DNA of 64,000 bases from contig QGGY01000010.1 of assembly GCA_003148945.1 (NCBI GenBank), forward strand, positions 62,001 to 126,000, read 5' to 3'. Below, one piece after another: positions 43,522-51,297 of this stretch. A program made the translations under genes and the position numbers. The notes beneath the pieces are model-generated. The model made no database searches, was not told the origin of the DNA, and saw only the letters and a program-made list of their open reading frames with translations. The DNA comes from Murimonas intestini. GTDB lineage: Bacteria; Bacillota; Clostridia; Lachnospirales; Lachnospiraceae. Position 1 is the first letter of the stretch. Each line of letters starts with the position of its first letter.

Positions 43522-45006
43522 ATGGAACAGTTGTTATTAGGGATCGATATTGGGACTTCAGCCTGCAAGGTGGCTCTCTTTAACAGGAGGGGCGAGGTGC
43601 TCTCCCAGTCAAACAAGGGGTATCCCCTCTACTATCCCCAGCCCGGGTGGGTGGAGCAGGACCCTGATGAGTGGTGGGAAGCAATCTGTGCAGGAATCAG
43701 AGAAGTTCTGGATAATTCCGGCGTAAGACCGGAGGATATAGCAGGAATAGGGATAGACGGCCAGAGCTGGTCCGCCATTCCGGTGGACAGGGACGGGAAC
43801 TGTCTGGCAAAGACGCCCATATGGATGGATACAAGGGCAAGGGATATCTGTGAACGTGTGAAAGAGGAAGTGGGTTTTGACAGGATATTTGCAGTGGCGG
43901 GAAATGATTTTCTTCCATCTTATTCCACGCCTAAGATGCTCTGGTTTAAGGAAGAGCGTCCTGAAATCTTTGAAAAGACATACAAATTCCTCCAGAGCAA
44001 CAGTTATATCGTCTATAAACTCACAGGAGTGATGTCCCAGGATATGTCCCAGGGATACGGGATCCATTTCTTTTGTAACAAGACATGTACATATGATGCA
44101 GAACTGGCAGAGGAGCTGGGCCTCTCAGCTGACCTTGTACCTGACATTCTGCCATGTCATGCAGTGGCAGGGACTGTCACGGAGGAAGCGGCGCAGGCAA
44201 CAGGGCTGGCCCCAGGCACAAGAGTGGTGGCAGGCGGTCTGGATGCGGCCTGCGGGACGCTTGGCGCAGGTGTTATCAAGAAAGGCCAGACACAGGAACA
44301 GGGAGGACAGGCGGGAGGCATGAGCATCTGCCTGGAGGAAGCTCTGGCACATCCAAAGCTGATACTCAGCCCCCATGTAGTGCCTGACAAGTGGCTGCTT
44401 CAGGGAGGAACAGTGGGCGGAGGAGGAGTCCTGCGCTGGATGAAGCTGGAGTTCGGAGAGGGAGTTTCCTTTGATGAACTGACTTCCCTGGCAGAGAAGA
44501 TACCGGCGGGAAGTGACGGCGTTATATTTCTTCCCTACATGTCGGGAGAGCGTTCGCCAATCTGGGATCCTGATGCAAAAGGAGTATTCTATGGCTTGAG
44601 CTTTGACAAGACAAAGGGGCATTTTATAAGGGCAGCGCTGGAAGGCGTGGCATATGCCCTGGAGCATAATCTGAGGACGGCTGCCGAGGCAGGCGTGGAG
44701 GCGGATGAGCTCATTGCCATGGGAGGAGCTTCCAACAGCATCCTCTGGACTCAGATCAAAGCCGATGTGACAGGCAGGAAGATCAAGGTCCCCACATCAG
44801 ACACGGCTACTACCCTGGGGGCATGTATCCTGGCGGGAGTGGGAGTAGGCGTGTATGACAGCTTTGAGCAGGCAGCAGAGGAGACTATCGTGATCACCAG
44901 GGAGCAGCAGCCGGATGAAAATGCACATGAGCAGTATAAGAAATCAATGGAGCTGTATCTGGAGCTGTATGATGACCTGAAGGATACCTTCAGGAGGTTC
45001 AGATAA
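43522..45006 (+). CDS. FGGY-family carbohydrate kinase, xylulokinase-like
   Basis: This is a 494-aa cytosolic kinase of the actin-like fold. The N-terminal phosphate-1 motif is GIDIGTSACKVALF, the xylulokinase-like block GIGIDGQSWSAIPVD follows, the second-domain glycine-rich strand is VVAGGLDAACGTLGAG, and the adenosine-binding region is AMGGASNSILWTQIKADVTG (parts: MGGASNSILW, IKADVTG). The fold alone does not identify whether a ketose or an alditol is the acceptor. Since no PTS or other transporter is in the cluster, this kinase is the only obvious entry phosphorylation step, perhaps making the alditol phosphate used by the GatD-like enzyme. Confidence 0.88.
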   Translation: MEQLLLGIDIGTSACKVALFNRRGEVLSQSNKGYPLYYPQPGWVEQDPDEWWEAICAGIREVLDNSGVRPEDIAGIGIDGQSWSAIPVDRDGNCLAKTPIWMDTRARDICERVKEEVGFDRIFAVAGNDFLPSYSTPKMLWFKEERPEIFEKTYKFLQSNSYIVYKLTGVMSQDMSQGYGIHFFCNKTCTYDAELAEELGLSADLVPDILPCHAVAGTVTEEAAQATGLAPGTRVVAGGLDAACGTLGAGVIKKGQTQEQGGQAGGMSICLEEALAHPKLILSPHVVPDKWLLQGGTVGGGGVLRWMKLEFGEGVSFDELTSLAEKIPAGSDGVIFLPYMSGERSPIWDPDAKGVFYGLSFDKTKGHFIRAALEGVAYALEHNLRTAAEAGVEADELIAMGGASNSILWTQIKADVTGRKIKVPTSDTATTLGACILAGVGVGVYDSFEQAAEETIVITREQQPDENAHEQYKKSMELYLELYDDLKDTFRRFR

Positions 45007-45040
45007 GAATCAAAAAAGAGGTAAGAAGGAGAGACAGGAC

Positions 45041-46099
45041 ATGAGCAAAATGAAAGCGGGCGTAGTCTATGGGATGAATGATATACGCTATGACGATATC
45101 GAAAAGCCTCAGGCAGGCCCGGGAAAAGTACTGATCAAGGTAAAGTATACAGGGATCTGCGGCTCTGATGTGCCAAGGGTGAACGGAGATGCATGTCATT
45201 TCTTCCCGAATGTGCTGGGCCATGAGTTCTCCGGCACCGTGGAAGAGGCCGGGGAAGGAGTAACCTCCCTGAAGCCGGGAGACAGGGTTGCGGGAGTTCC
45301 TCTTGTGCCGTGTATGGAATGTGAGGACTGCCAGAAAGGAAACTATTCTCTGTGCAAGCACTACAGCTTTATTGGCTCCAGGGAATTTGGAAGTTTTGCA
45401 GAATATGTGGTGGTTCCCGAAAAAAATGCAGTAAAATTTGATGATTCTGTCAGCTTTGAGCAGGGCGCGTTCTTCGAGCCTGCCACTGTGGCGCTGCACG
45501 GGCTTCAGAGATGCGATTACACGGGCGGAAAGACCGTGGCTGTCTTAGGCGGCGGTACAATCGGCATGATGACTATGCAGTGGGCAAAGATATTCGGGGC
45601 ACGGGAAGTAGTTGTATTCGATATTGTGGAAGAAAGGCTTGAGCTTGGCAGGCGCCTTGGGGCAACTGCATGCATAAACACTCTGGAAGAAGGCTTCATG
45701 GACAAAGCCATGGCCCTCACAGGCGGAAGAGGCTTTGACTATGTATACGAGACAGCAGGCAATACCATTACTATGAAAATGGCATTTAAACTGGCAGCCA
45801 ATAAGGCTGAGGTATGTTTTATCGGGACACCTGTAAAGGAATTGTCCTTTAGCGTATCCGAGTGGGAGAACATGAACAGGAAAGAATTCAAGCTTACAGG
45901 TTCATGGATGTCATACAGCGCGCCCTTCCCCGGTAAGGAATGGGAGCTGGCGGCACATTATTTTAAGACAGGGGATCTTAAATTCGATGATTCCTTTATC
46001 TTTTGCAAAATGCCCCTCAGCAGGATAGCTGATGCATTTGAGATGTATAAGACACCTGGTACTGTAAAAGGGAAGATTTTAATCGACAGTGAGAAATAA
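45041..46099 (+). CDS. gatD: Zinc-dependent dehydrogenase, galactitol-1-phosphate 5-dehydrogenase-like
   Basis: This 352-aa MDR enzyme has the catalytic zinc ligands C40, H61 and E62 (TGICGSDVPR, LGHEFSG) and the structural zinc cysteines C91, C94, C97 and C105 (PCMECEDCQKGNYSLC). The NAD site is VLGGGTIGMM. CGSDVPR, HFFPNVLGHEFSG, FIGSREFGSFAEYVVV and GSWMSYSAPFPGKEWE follow Escherichia coli GatD block for block as I remember it, so I favour alditol-phosphate oxidation (galactitol-1-P to tagatose-6-P) over free sorbitol. It follows the FGGY kinase after 34 bp with AGAAGGAGAG. A MITE begins 5 bp after its stop. Confidence 0.82.
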   Translation: MSKMKAGVVYGMNDIRYDDIEKPQAGPGKVLIKVKYTGICGSDVPRVNGDACHFFPNVLGHEFSGTVEEAGEGVTSLKPGDRVAGVPLVPCMECEDCQKGNYSLCKHYSFIGSREFGSFAEYVVVPEKNAVKFDDSVSFEQGAFFEPATVALHGLQRCDYTGGKTVAVLGGGTIGMMTMQWAKIFGAREVVVFDIVEERLELGRRLGATACINTLEEGFMDKAMALTGGRGFDYVYETAGNTITMKMAFKLAANKAEVCFIGTPVKELSFSVSEWENMNRKEFKLTGSWMSYSAPFPGKEWELAAHYFKTGDLKFDDSFIFCKMPLSRIADAFEMYKTPGTVKGKILIDSEK

Positions 46100-46103
46100 A
46101 ATA

Positions 46104-46235
46104 GTAACTATTCAGCAGGTCTGTGCATTTACTGCACAGACCGTGAGAAAATGATTCAAGGGTGCAAAAATCCCATTGCCGGAGGCGATTTTAAATGGAT
46201 TTTTGCATGTAACTGTGAAGGTACTGAACAGTTAC
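46104..46235 (+). mobile_element. 132-bp MITE-like element, full copy
   Basis: Nearly identical to 11910-12042, with ends GTAACTATTCAG and CTGAACAGTTAC and the same internal stems. ATAAAAT stands on both sides (46096-46102 and 46236-46242, one base from the left end), consistent with a 7-bp target duplication. It sits between two genes of the sugar cluster and could weaken read-through. Confidence 0.75.
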
Positions 46236-46268
46236 ATAAAATTAATATAGAATATAGGAGGAGTCAAA

Positions 46269-47285
46269 ATGACAACCGTAGATTTAACTAAAGTGCCTGT
46301 AAGAAAATTATATACAGGTGAAGAGATTCCATGTATTGGAATGGGAACCTTCGGTTCCGACCGTTTCACGGCAGAGCAGGTATCGGCAGCAGTTGCAGGC
46401 GCTATCCGCGCGGGTTACCGTATGTTCGACTGTGCAGCATGTTATGAAAATGAGGATATGATCGGTGATGTTTTCAAAGCGGCTTTTGATGAAGGTGTGG
46501 TAGAAAGAAAAGACATGTTCATCATGACAAAGGTATGGAACGATATGCACAGAAAAGTCAGGGAAGCGCTTGAAAAAAGCTTAAGTGACCTGAAGCTGAA
46601 ATATGTGGATATGTACTTTATCCACTGGCCGTTCCCGAATTACCATGCGCCAGGTTGTGATGTGGATTCACGCAACCCGGATTCAAGGCCGTTTTCTGTG
46701 GAAGAGTTTCTTGATACATACAGGCAGTGCGAGGAATTAGTTGATGAAGGAAAGATCCGCTATATTGGAATCTCCAATATGACGATCCCGAAGCTTGAGG
46801 CTGTTCTCCCTAAAATGCGTATCAAACCGGCAGCCTGCGAGATGGAGCTTCATCCGTGCTTCCAGCAGCAGGAACTGTTTGACTACCTTGCGGCAAGAGA
46901 CATTCAGCCTGTAGGGTTCATGCCTATCGGTTCCCCCACAAGGCCGGAGAGGGATATGATGCCTGAGGATATCGCGGATATCCAGACACCCGAGATGCAG
47001 GCCATCGCTAAGGCACATGGCGTACACCCGGCAGTTATCTCCCTGAAATGGGCAGTGCAGAGGGGCCAGATCCCAATTCCGTTTTCTATCCATGAAAATG
47101 AATATGTGAGCAATCTGCAGTGTACAACAGAGGATCCTCTGACAGAAGAAGAGATGGCGTCTATTGCAACTCTCGAGAGGAATAACCGCCTTGTAAAAGG
47201 ACAGGTTTTCTTATGGGAAGGTGCAAACGACTGGCATGATCTGTGGGATGAAGATGGAAAGATCGTAGACTGTACAGACTGCTGA
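46269..47285 (+). CDS. Aldo/keto reductase, aldose/xylose-reductase-like
   Basis: This 338-aa NAD(P)H-dependent reductase has the tetrad D54, Y59 (MFDCAACYENE), K88 (MTKVW) and H119 (YFIHWPF). The pattern YFIHWPFPNYHAPG, GISNMTIPKLEAVLP and the long C-terminal tail match the AKR2-type aldose and alditol oxidoreductases. In this cluster it may interconvert an aldose or ketose and its alditol. It has AGGAGGAG 7 nt before the ATG. The MITE separates it from the GatD-like gene, and a terminator follows, so it may be expressed by read-through or by a promoter within the MITE. Confidence 0.85.
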   Translation: MTTVDLTKVPVRKLYTGEEIPCIGMGTFGSDRFTAEQVSAAVAGAIRAGYRMFDCAACYENEDMIGDVFKAAFDEGVVERKDMFIMTKVWNDMHRKVREALEKSLSDLKLKYVDMYFIHWPFPNYHAPGCDVDSRNPDSRPFSVEEFLDTYRQCEELVDEGKIRYIGISNMTIPKLEAVLPKMRIKPAACEMELHPCFQQQELFDYLAARDIQPVGFMPIGSPTRPERDMMPEDIADIQTPEMQAIAKAHGVHPAVISLKWAVQRGQIPIPFSIHENEYVSNLQCTTEDPLTEEEMASIATLERNNRLVKGQVFLWEGANDWHDLWDEDGKIVDCTDC

Positions 47286-47327
47286 TCAGTGGAAGTGAGC
47301 TGCTGACCATGTTCTGACAGGCAGAAG

Positions 47328-47372
47328 TGCCGGTTCCCGGGGATGTGTCCCCGCACAGGGAACCGGCATTTT
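47328..47372 (+). terminator. Terminator after the aldo/keto reductase
   Basis: TGCCGGTTCCC (47328-47338) pairs with GGGAACCGGCA (47358-47368) around an inner GGGGA-TCCCC stem and runs into TTTT. Confidence 0.85.
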
Positions 47373-47436
47373 AAATGCTGTATCCGGAGAAAAGAATATA
47401 TTCCGGAAGTCAGAGTATAGATTTGGAGGAAAGAAA

Positions 47437-48363
47437 ATGATAACAACAGTGACCTTAAATGTAGCGGTCGATAAAGCTTATACTGTAAAAGAACTGAACA
47501 AAGGTGAGGTAATGCGTGTTCTCCAATGCTCCAACACGGCAGGGGGAAAAGGCCTGAATGTGGCTAAGGTGGTAAAGCTATGCGGTGAGGAAGTGCTTGC
47601 AACCGGATTTGTGGGAGGACATAATGGCGCCTATGTAGAGGATCTTTTAAAAGAGAAGATGGTTCCCAGCCGTTTTGTACATGTACCGGGTGAGACCAGA
47701 AGCTGTATCAATGTTCTGGCAGAAGACGGAAGCTCAACGGAATTTCTGGAACCGGGTGAGCCTGTAAGACCCGAAGACGTACAAAATTTTCTGGACCAGT
47801 TTGATGAGATCATACGGGAAAGCAATGTGGTGACCATTTCCGGAAGTATTCCCAGGGGAGTCCCGTCAGATATCTACGGGAGTCTGATAACCAAGATTAA
47901 AGGAGCCGGAAAGCAGGTGATCCTGGATACCAGCGGAAAGCTTCTGGAAGAGGGCGTAAAATCCCGCCCTACAATGATCAAGCCGAACGATGATGAGATA
48001 GAAGCCCTGCTTGGGGTACCTGTCACAAACAGGGAAGAGATCATAGAAGGAGCCGGGAAGCTTCAGAAGATGGGGATAGAAATAGTAGTAGTATCCCTTG
48101 GCAGTGACGGTGCTCTGGTGGTGACAGAAGATGGTGTGTTACAGGGAAAACCTCCTAAGATCGAAGTTGTAAATACTGTGGGATGCGGTGATTCAATGAC
48201 AGCAGCTTTTGCAGTGGGACTCTCAAGAGGGTATTCTATAGAAGAGACGCTCCGCTATGCAGTAGCTGTATCAGCGGCCAATGCCATGACTATGCAGACA
48301 GGAAATTTCAGGCAGAAAGATATGGAAAGAATTCTTCCCGAGGTGGAAATCAAACGGATCTGA
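47437..48363 (+). CDS. PfkB-family hexose-phosphate kinase (1-phosphofructokinase/tagatose-6-phosphate kinase type)
   Basis: This 308-aa ribokinase-fold enzyme has the N-terminal start MITTVTLNVAVDKAYTV and the signature TAGGKGLNVAKVVKLCG (GGKG type of FruK/LacC). The catalytic Asp lies in VNTVGCGDSMTAAFAVG. FruK phosphorylates fructose-1-P and LacC tagatose-6-P, both giving ketose 1,6-bisphosphates for a class II aldolase. With the GatD-like dehydrogenase upstream, the LacC-like activity is the better guess. The start follows TTGGAGGA. It lies after a terminator, so it likely has its own promoter. Confidence 0.88.
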   Translation: MITTVTLNVAVDKAYTVKELNKGEVMRVLQCSNTAGGKGLNVAKVVKLCGEEVLATGFVGGHNGAYVEDLLKEKMVPSRFVHVPGETRSCINVLAEDGSSTEFLEPGEPVRPEDVQNFLDQFDEIIRESNVVTISGSIPRGVPSDIYGSLITKIKGAGKQVILDTSGKLLEEGVKSRPTMIKPNDDEIEALLGVPVTNREEIIEGAGKLQKMGIEIVVVSLGSDGALVVTEDGVLQGKPPKIEVVNTVGCGDSMTAAFAVGLSRGYSIEETLRYAVAVSAANAMTMQTGNFRQKDMERILPEVEIKRI

Positions 48364-48401
48364 GAAAGGTATACCTCAAGGATAAGTATATTTTTAAATA
48401 T

Positions 48402-48465
48402 AAACTTCTGACATATGTATCAAATTTTAATTAAAGTTTGATACTATTTGTCAGAAGTTTTTTTT
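48402..48465 (+). terminator. Strong terminator after the PfkB gene
   Basis: AAACTTCTGACA (48402-48413) pairs with TGTCAGAAGTTT (48449-48460), with an inner GTATCAAA/TTTGATAC stem, followed by a run of eight T. Confidence 0.9.
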
Positions 48466-48492
48466 GACCAAAAACCTCATTCCCTATAGTAT
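48464..48492 (+). promoter_or_regulatory. Probable promoter of the recombinase gene
   Basis: TTGACC (48464-48469), a 17-nt spacer and TAGTAT (48487-48492). It begins inside the T-run of the preceding terminator, so the recombinase is expressed independently of the sugar cluster. Confidence 0.5.
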
Positions 48493-48530
48493 GTGAATAT
48501 TTTGCAACATTATTTTATGGAGGAGAATTG

Positions 48531-49376
48531 ATGATGGAGAAAGAAAAATCATATGCATCTCACTTGGAAGGATTTAAAGACAGCCTGCACAGAAATGAGA
48601 AATCACAGGCAACTATTAAAAAATATACAAGAGAAATTGGACAACTTATTGATTATCTGAACGGCAGGAAAATCACAAAAGATCTGCTGATTGATTACAG
48701 GGAGTATCTTCAGAACCTGAATCTTGTCCAGACAGTGAATGGAAAGCTGTCAGCTATTAATGCGTTTTTAGAATATATGGGGCTGCAGTGCTGCAAATTA
48801 AAATTATTCCGGGTCCAGCGGGCGGCATTTGTAGATGAGAAGAGAGAATTGACGGAGCAGGAGTATAAACGTTTGCTGGATGCCGCTAAGAAGCAGGACG
48901 ATGACCGCCTGTACCATCTGATGCTGACTATCGCGGGAACAGGCATACGTATCAGCGAGCTGAAGTTTATTACCATAGATGCCCTTGAAAAGGGGCAGGC
49001 CAAAATATATCTGAAAGGGAAAGGCAGGACTATCCTTCTGCAAAAAAGCCTCAGGACACGGCTGATGAAATATGTAAAAGGGCAGGGGATCAGGGAGGGA
49101 TATGTTTTTCAGACAAAGAGCGGAAAGCCTCTCGACAGGTCTAATATATGTCATGACATGAAGAAACTCTGTAAGCTGGCAGAAGTGGAACCAGGCAAAG
49201 TATTTCCCCACAACTTCCGCCATTTGTTTGCCCGTACTTTTTATGCCATCGAGAAAAACCTGGCTCATCTGGCAGATATTCTGGGTCACAGCAGCATAGA
49301 GACAACGCGTATTTATGTGGCGGCCAGCGCCAAAGCATATGAAGAAACTTTAGATAAGATGTGTCTGCTTTTATAA
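48531..49376 (+). CDS. Tyrosine recombinase, probable DNA invertase of the adjacent switch
   Basis: This is a 281-aa site-specific recombinase. Residues about 8-90 form a SAM-like core-binding domain. The catalytic set is complete: R140 (GTGIRISEL), K162 or K164 (LKGKGR), H227 and R230 (PHNFRHLF), H253 (LGHSSIETT) and nucleophile Y262. It is short, like XerC/D and like phase-variation invertases. GGAGG lies 7 nt before ATG 48531. An in-frame TTG at 48528 is too close to the site. The stop codon is 4 bp from the left inverted repeat of a 305-bp segment, so this enzyme most likely inverts it. No other integrative-element genes are nearby, which argues against a prophage or transposon integrase. 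Confidence 0.93.
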   Translation: MMEKEKSYASHLEGFKDSLHRNEKSQATIKKYTREIGQLIDYLNGRKITKDLLIDYREYLQNLNLVQTVNGKLSAINAFLEYMGLQCCKLKLFRVQRAAFVDEKRELTEQEYKRLLDAAKKQDDDRLYHLMLTIAGTGIRISELKFITIDALEKGQAKIYLKGKGRTILLQKSLRTRLMKYVKGQGIREGYVFQTKSGKPLDRSNICHDMKKLCKLAEVEPGKVFPHNFRHLFARTFYAIEKNLAHLADILGHSSIETTRIYVAASAKAYEETLDKMCLLL

Positions 49377-49404
49377 AAAAACCACAGAATTCTCATTCTG
49401 TGGT
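49375..49404 (-). terminator. Terminator made by the left inverted repeat plus an outside U-tract
   Basis: Read leftwards, the left repeat folds into a 10-bp stem (ACCACAGAAT with ATTCTGTGGT, loop GAGA) and runs into TTTTTT at 49380-49375. The T-run lies outside the repeat, so it does not move when the segment inverts. Confidence 0.75.
49381..49404 (+). repeat. Left inverted repeat (IRL) of invertible segment
   Basis: 24 bp beginning ACCACAGAATTCTCATT and ending CTGTGGT. The outer 10 bp on each side are self-complementary, and the asymmetric centre TCTC sets its direction. The reverse complement matches the right repeat at 23 of 24 positions. Confidence 0.9.
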
Positions 49405-49437
49405 AGTTCCGCATCAATTAAATGGATACATAAAATC

Positions 49438-49466
49438 ATTATAAAAGATTTTAAGATAGAATACAA
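49438..49466 (-). promoter_or_regulatory. Switch promoter, currently facing away from the operon
   Basis: On the minus strand TTGTAT (49466-49461), a 17-nt spacer and a perfect TATAAT (49443-49438). In this orientation the transcript would start near 49431 and end at the terminator formed by the left repeat, giving an RNA of only about 55 nt. Confidence 0.75.
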
Positions 49467-49568
49467 GAATTATTTGTCGAAAAATTATATTTTCATAACA
49501 GTTTTGCCAAGATTATGTCATAAATACTTTTCCAGAAGATCCCAATCCGGTCTGAATATAGCACGAGC

Positions 49569-49604
49569 AGGCCTATAGAAATTTTTATTTCTGTAGGCCT
49601 TTCT
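49569..49604 (+). terminator. Terminator-like hairpin inside the invertible segment
   Basis: AGGCCTATAGAAAT pairs with ATTTCTGTAGGCCT (13 of 14) around TTTT, followed by TTCT. In the present orientation it would reduce read-through from the recombinase into the operon. Confidence 0.6.
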
Positions 49605-49661
49605 GCAGATACGCAAAAATGACATTTATAACCGGCTCTCAGGAAAATAATTCAGGCGCTT

Positions 49662-49685
49662 ACCACAGAATGAGAATTATGTGGT
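49662..49685 (-). repeat. Right inverted repeat (IRR) of invertible segment
   Basis: 24 bp beginning ACCACAGAATGAGAATT and ending ATGTGGT. It is the inverse of IRL with one mismatch, and is followed by AGGGCAGA rather than a T-run, so it does not make a terminator for rightward transcription. Confidence 0.9.
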
Positions 49686-49743
49686 AGGGCAGATAAAACA
49701 AGGTTCCAGATAAGCTGCAGACGCTGTAGGGAGATGATATATA

Positions 49744-51297
49744 ATGACAGGATTAAAGGTAAGAAGAAAAGATATTTATACTGCCCTGCTCACTGTTTTA
49801 GAAGCAGTTAAAAATAAACGCCGCAGCCTGAACAAAAGGATGGAGCAGCATTATTCTCCGGTACGGCTCGCATTTGCGTCGGCTGTAGTATGCATGCTGA
49901 TCATGGTGCTTATGCTCTTTATTTCACCGTATCTGGGAGTTGCCAACGACAGCATGGCAAATCAGAAGATGAAGGGGTTTGGCCTGGATTACCTTGAGAA
50001 AGATACAGCACGGGAAGACAGCTTTCAGTCAAATGAATATTTTATTAAAACTTATGAATCCGTACATGCGGACGGGCAGGAATTTACAGTACATACATTA
50101 TTTGTAACAGCTGCCAAAGCTGTTGATTCTTTTTTTACAGGAGACAATCTTTTTGATATCCGCTTTTTAGGCGCTCTTTATGGGATATGCTGGCTGCCGG
50201 GAGTATTTTTGCTTATAAAGTCAGCCCTGGAGAGGGTGAAGTACTTTTCTGAGGGAGTGGTTCTCTCAGTAGCCGGAGTACTAATATTTGCGGATGTAAG
50301 TTATCTGACATATTTCAATTCTCTATATACAGATGCGTTGATTTATATATGCATTCTGTATGCTGCAGGCGCTTCACTGGCCCTGCATAAAAACAGCAGA
50401 TGGAGTCCTGCGTACATATTGATATTGACAATCTCAGGGACTGTCTTTTGCTTCATCAGCAGAAGATGCTTCCTGGCAGGAATACTTTTAGCTTTCTTTT
50501 GTATCCTTCAGATCAGAGTTTTTCAAGAATACCGTTTTAAGAAGATGCTCATCATGGCGGCAGCCGTCCTTTTAGCAGGTTCAGTTGTGAGTTTTTTTCA
50601 GTGTACGGAAGAATTTGACGAAACTGGCAAATTCCATGCCATGACAAGAGGAGTTCTGCTCCAGTCCCCCAACCCTGTGGAAACGCTGGACAGTTTTGGG
50701 ATAGATGCTTCGTATGCTGTTCTGGCTGACTGCTCCCTGTATGATTATTATCCTGTGTCAGAGATAGAGAATCCGCTGTTGCATGAGGAATTTATGGATA
50801 AATATACTACGGGAGAGATTGCGCTATATTACATTAAGCACCCCGGTGCCATGCTTTCCATGTGGGATCTGGGCGTTAAATCTGCCTTTAACCTTCGCAG
50901 GAGTTACTGCGGCAACTATGAGAGCAGTACAGGAATGCCTGCTATGGGAAAAAGTATTTTCTGGTCGGCATGGAGCATCTTCAAGGAGAGATCCGCGCCA
51001 AAGACTATAGGTTATCTGGCCTTGCTTGTTGTCGTATTTTCTGCAATGTCGGGGAGAAAAGTATTTAATAAAAGAGTAGTCAGGAGATGGGACTATGTCT
51101 ATTTTACAGTAATGGTTATCTTTTTATTGATTGGAGTAGTGGACATCACTTATGTAATGTTAAAGAGTGGTGACACGCAGCTGGTACAGTTTAATATGGT
51201 CATGGGAGTGAGCATGGACATTTTATTTTACTATGTACTGGCTGAAATCCTGCACAAATTAAATATACTGGAGGCCAGAAATGAAGAAAAAAGATGA
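49744..51297 (+). CDS. Polytopic membrane protein, first gene of exopolysaccharide operon
   Basis: This 517-aa protein has about ten membrane segments. A cytosolic basic N-terminus (VKNKRRSLNKRMEQHY) is followed by a first span near residues 40-62 and a long external loop (about 63-130), then closely spaced spans. The features LYGICWLPGVFLL and YFNSLYTDALIYICILYAAG recall GT-C-type transferases such as WsfD-like hexose transferases, but I cannot make a firm family call. The start follows GGGAGAT. It is the first gene after the invertible promoter and overlaps the next by 17 bp. A role in assembling or modifying the exopolysaccharide is inferred from context. Confidence 0.7.
   Translation: MTGLKVRRKDIYTALLTVLEAVKNKRRSLNKRMEQHYSPVRLAFASAVVCMLIMVLMLFISPYLGVANDSMANQKMKGFGLDYLEKDTAREDSFQSNEYFIKTYESVHADGQEFTVHTLFVTAAKAVDSFFTGDNLFDIRFLGALYGICWLPGVFLLIKSALERVKYFSEGVVLSVAGVLIFADVSYLTYFNSLYTDALIYICILYAAGASLALHKNSRWSPAYILILTISGTVFCFISRRCFLAGILLAFFCILQIRVFQEYRFKKMLIMAAAVLLAGSVVSFFQCTEEFDETGKFHAMTRGVLLQSPNPVETLDSFGIDASYAVLADCSLYDYYPVSEIENPLLHEEFMDKYTTGEIALYYIKHPGAMLSMWDLGVKSAFNLRRSYCGNYESSTGMPAMGKSIFWSAWSIFKERSAPKTIGYLALLVVVFSAMSGRKVFNKRVVRRWDYVYFTVMVIFLLIGVVDITYVMLKSGDTQLVQFNMVMGVSMDILFYYVLAEILHKLNILEARNEEKR

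Larger units (their letters stand above)
49381..49685. promoter_or_regulatory. Invertible promoter segment (305 bp) controlling the exopolysaccharide operon
   Basis: Two 24-bp inverted repeats enclose 257 bp with no gene. Inside are a near-consensus promoter pointing left (49466-49438) and a terminator-like hairpin pointing right (49569-49604). I find no convincing rightward promoter near the right repeat. After inversion the promoter would lie at about 49600-49628, reading into the operon with a leader of roughly 110 nt. I infer that the sequence shown is the OFF orientation. Confidence 0.85.

Noticed and set aside
48531-49376. Integrase of a genomic island
   Set aside because: No attachment site in a tRNA, no mobilisation genes, and the adjacent short inverted repeats fit an invertase better.
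49381-49404. Plain terminator of the recombinase gene
   Set aside because: Rightward the hairpin is followed by AGTTCC and has no U-tract. Its near-exact inverse 257 bp away points to a recombination site.
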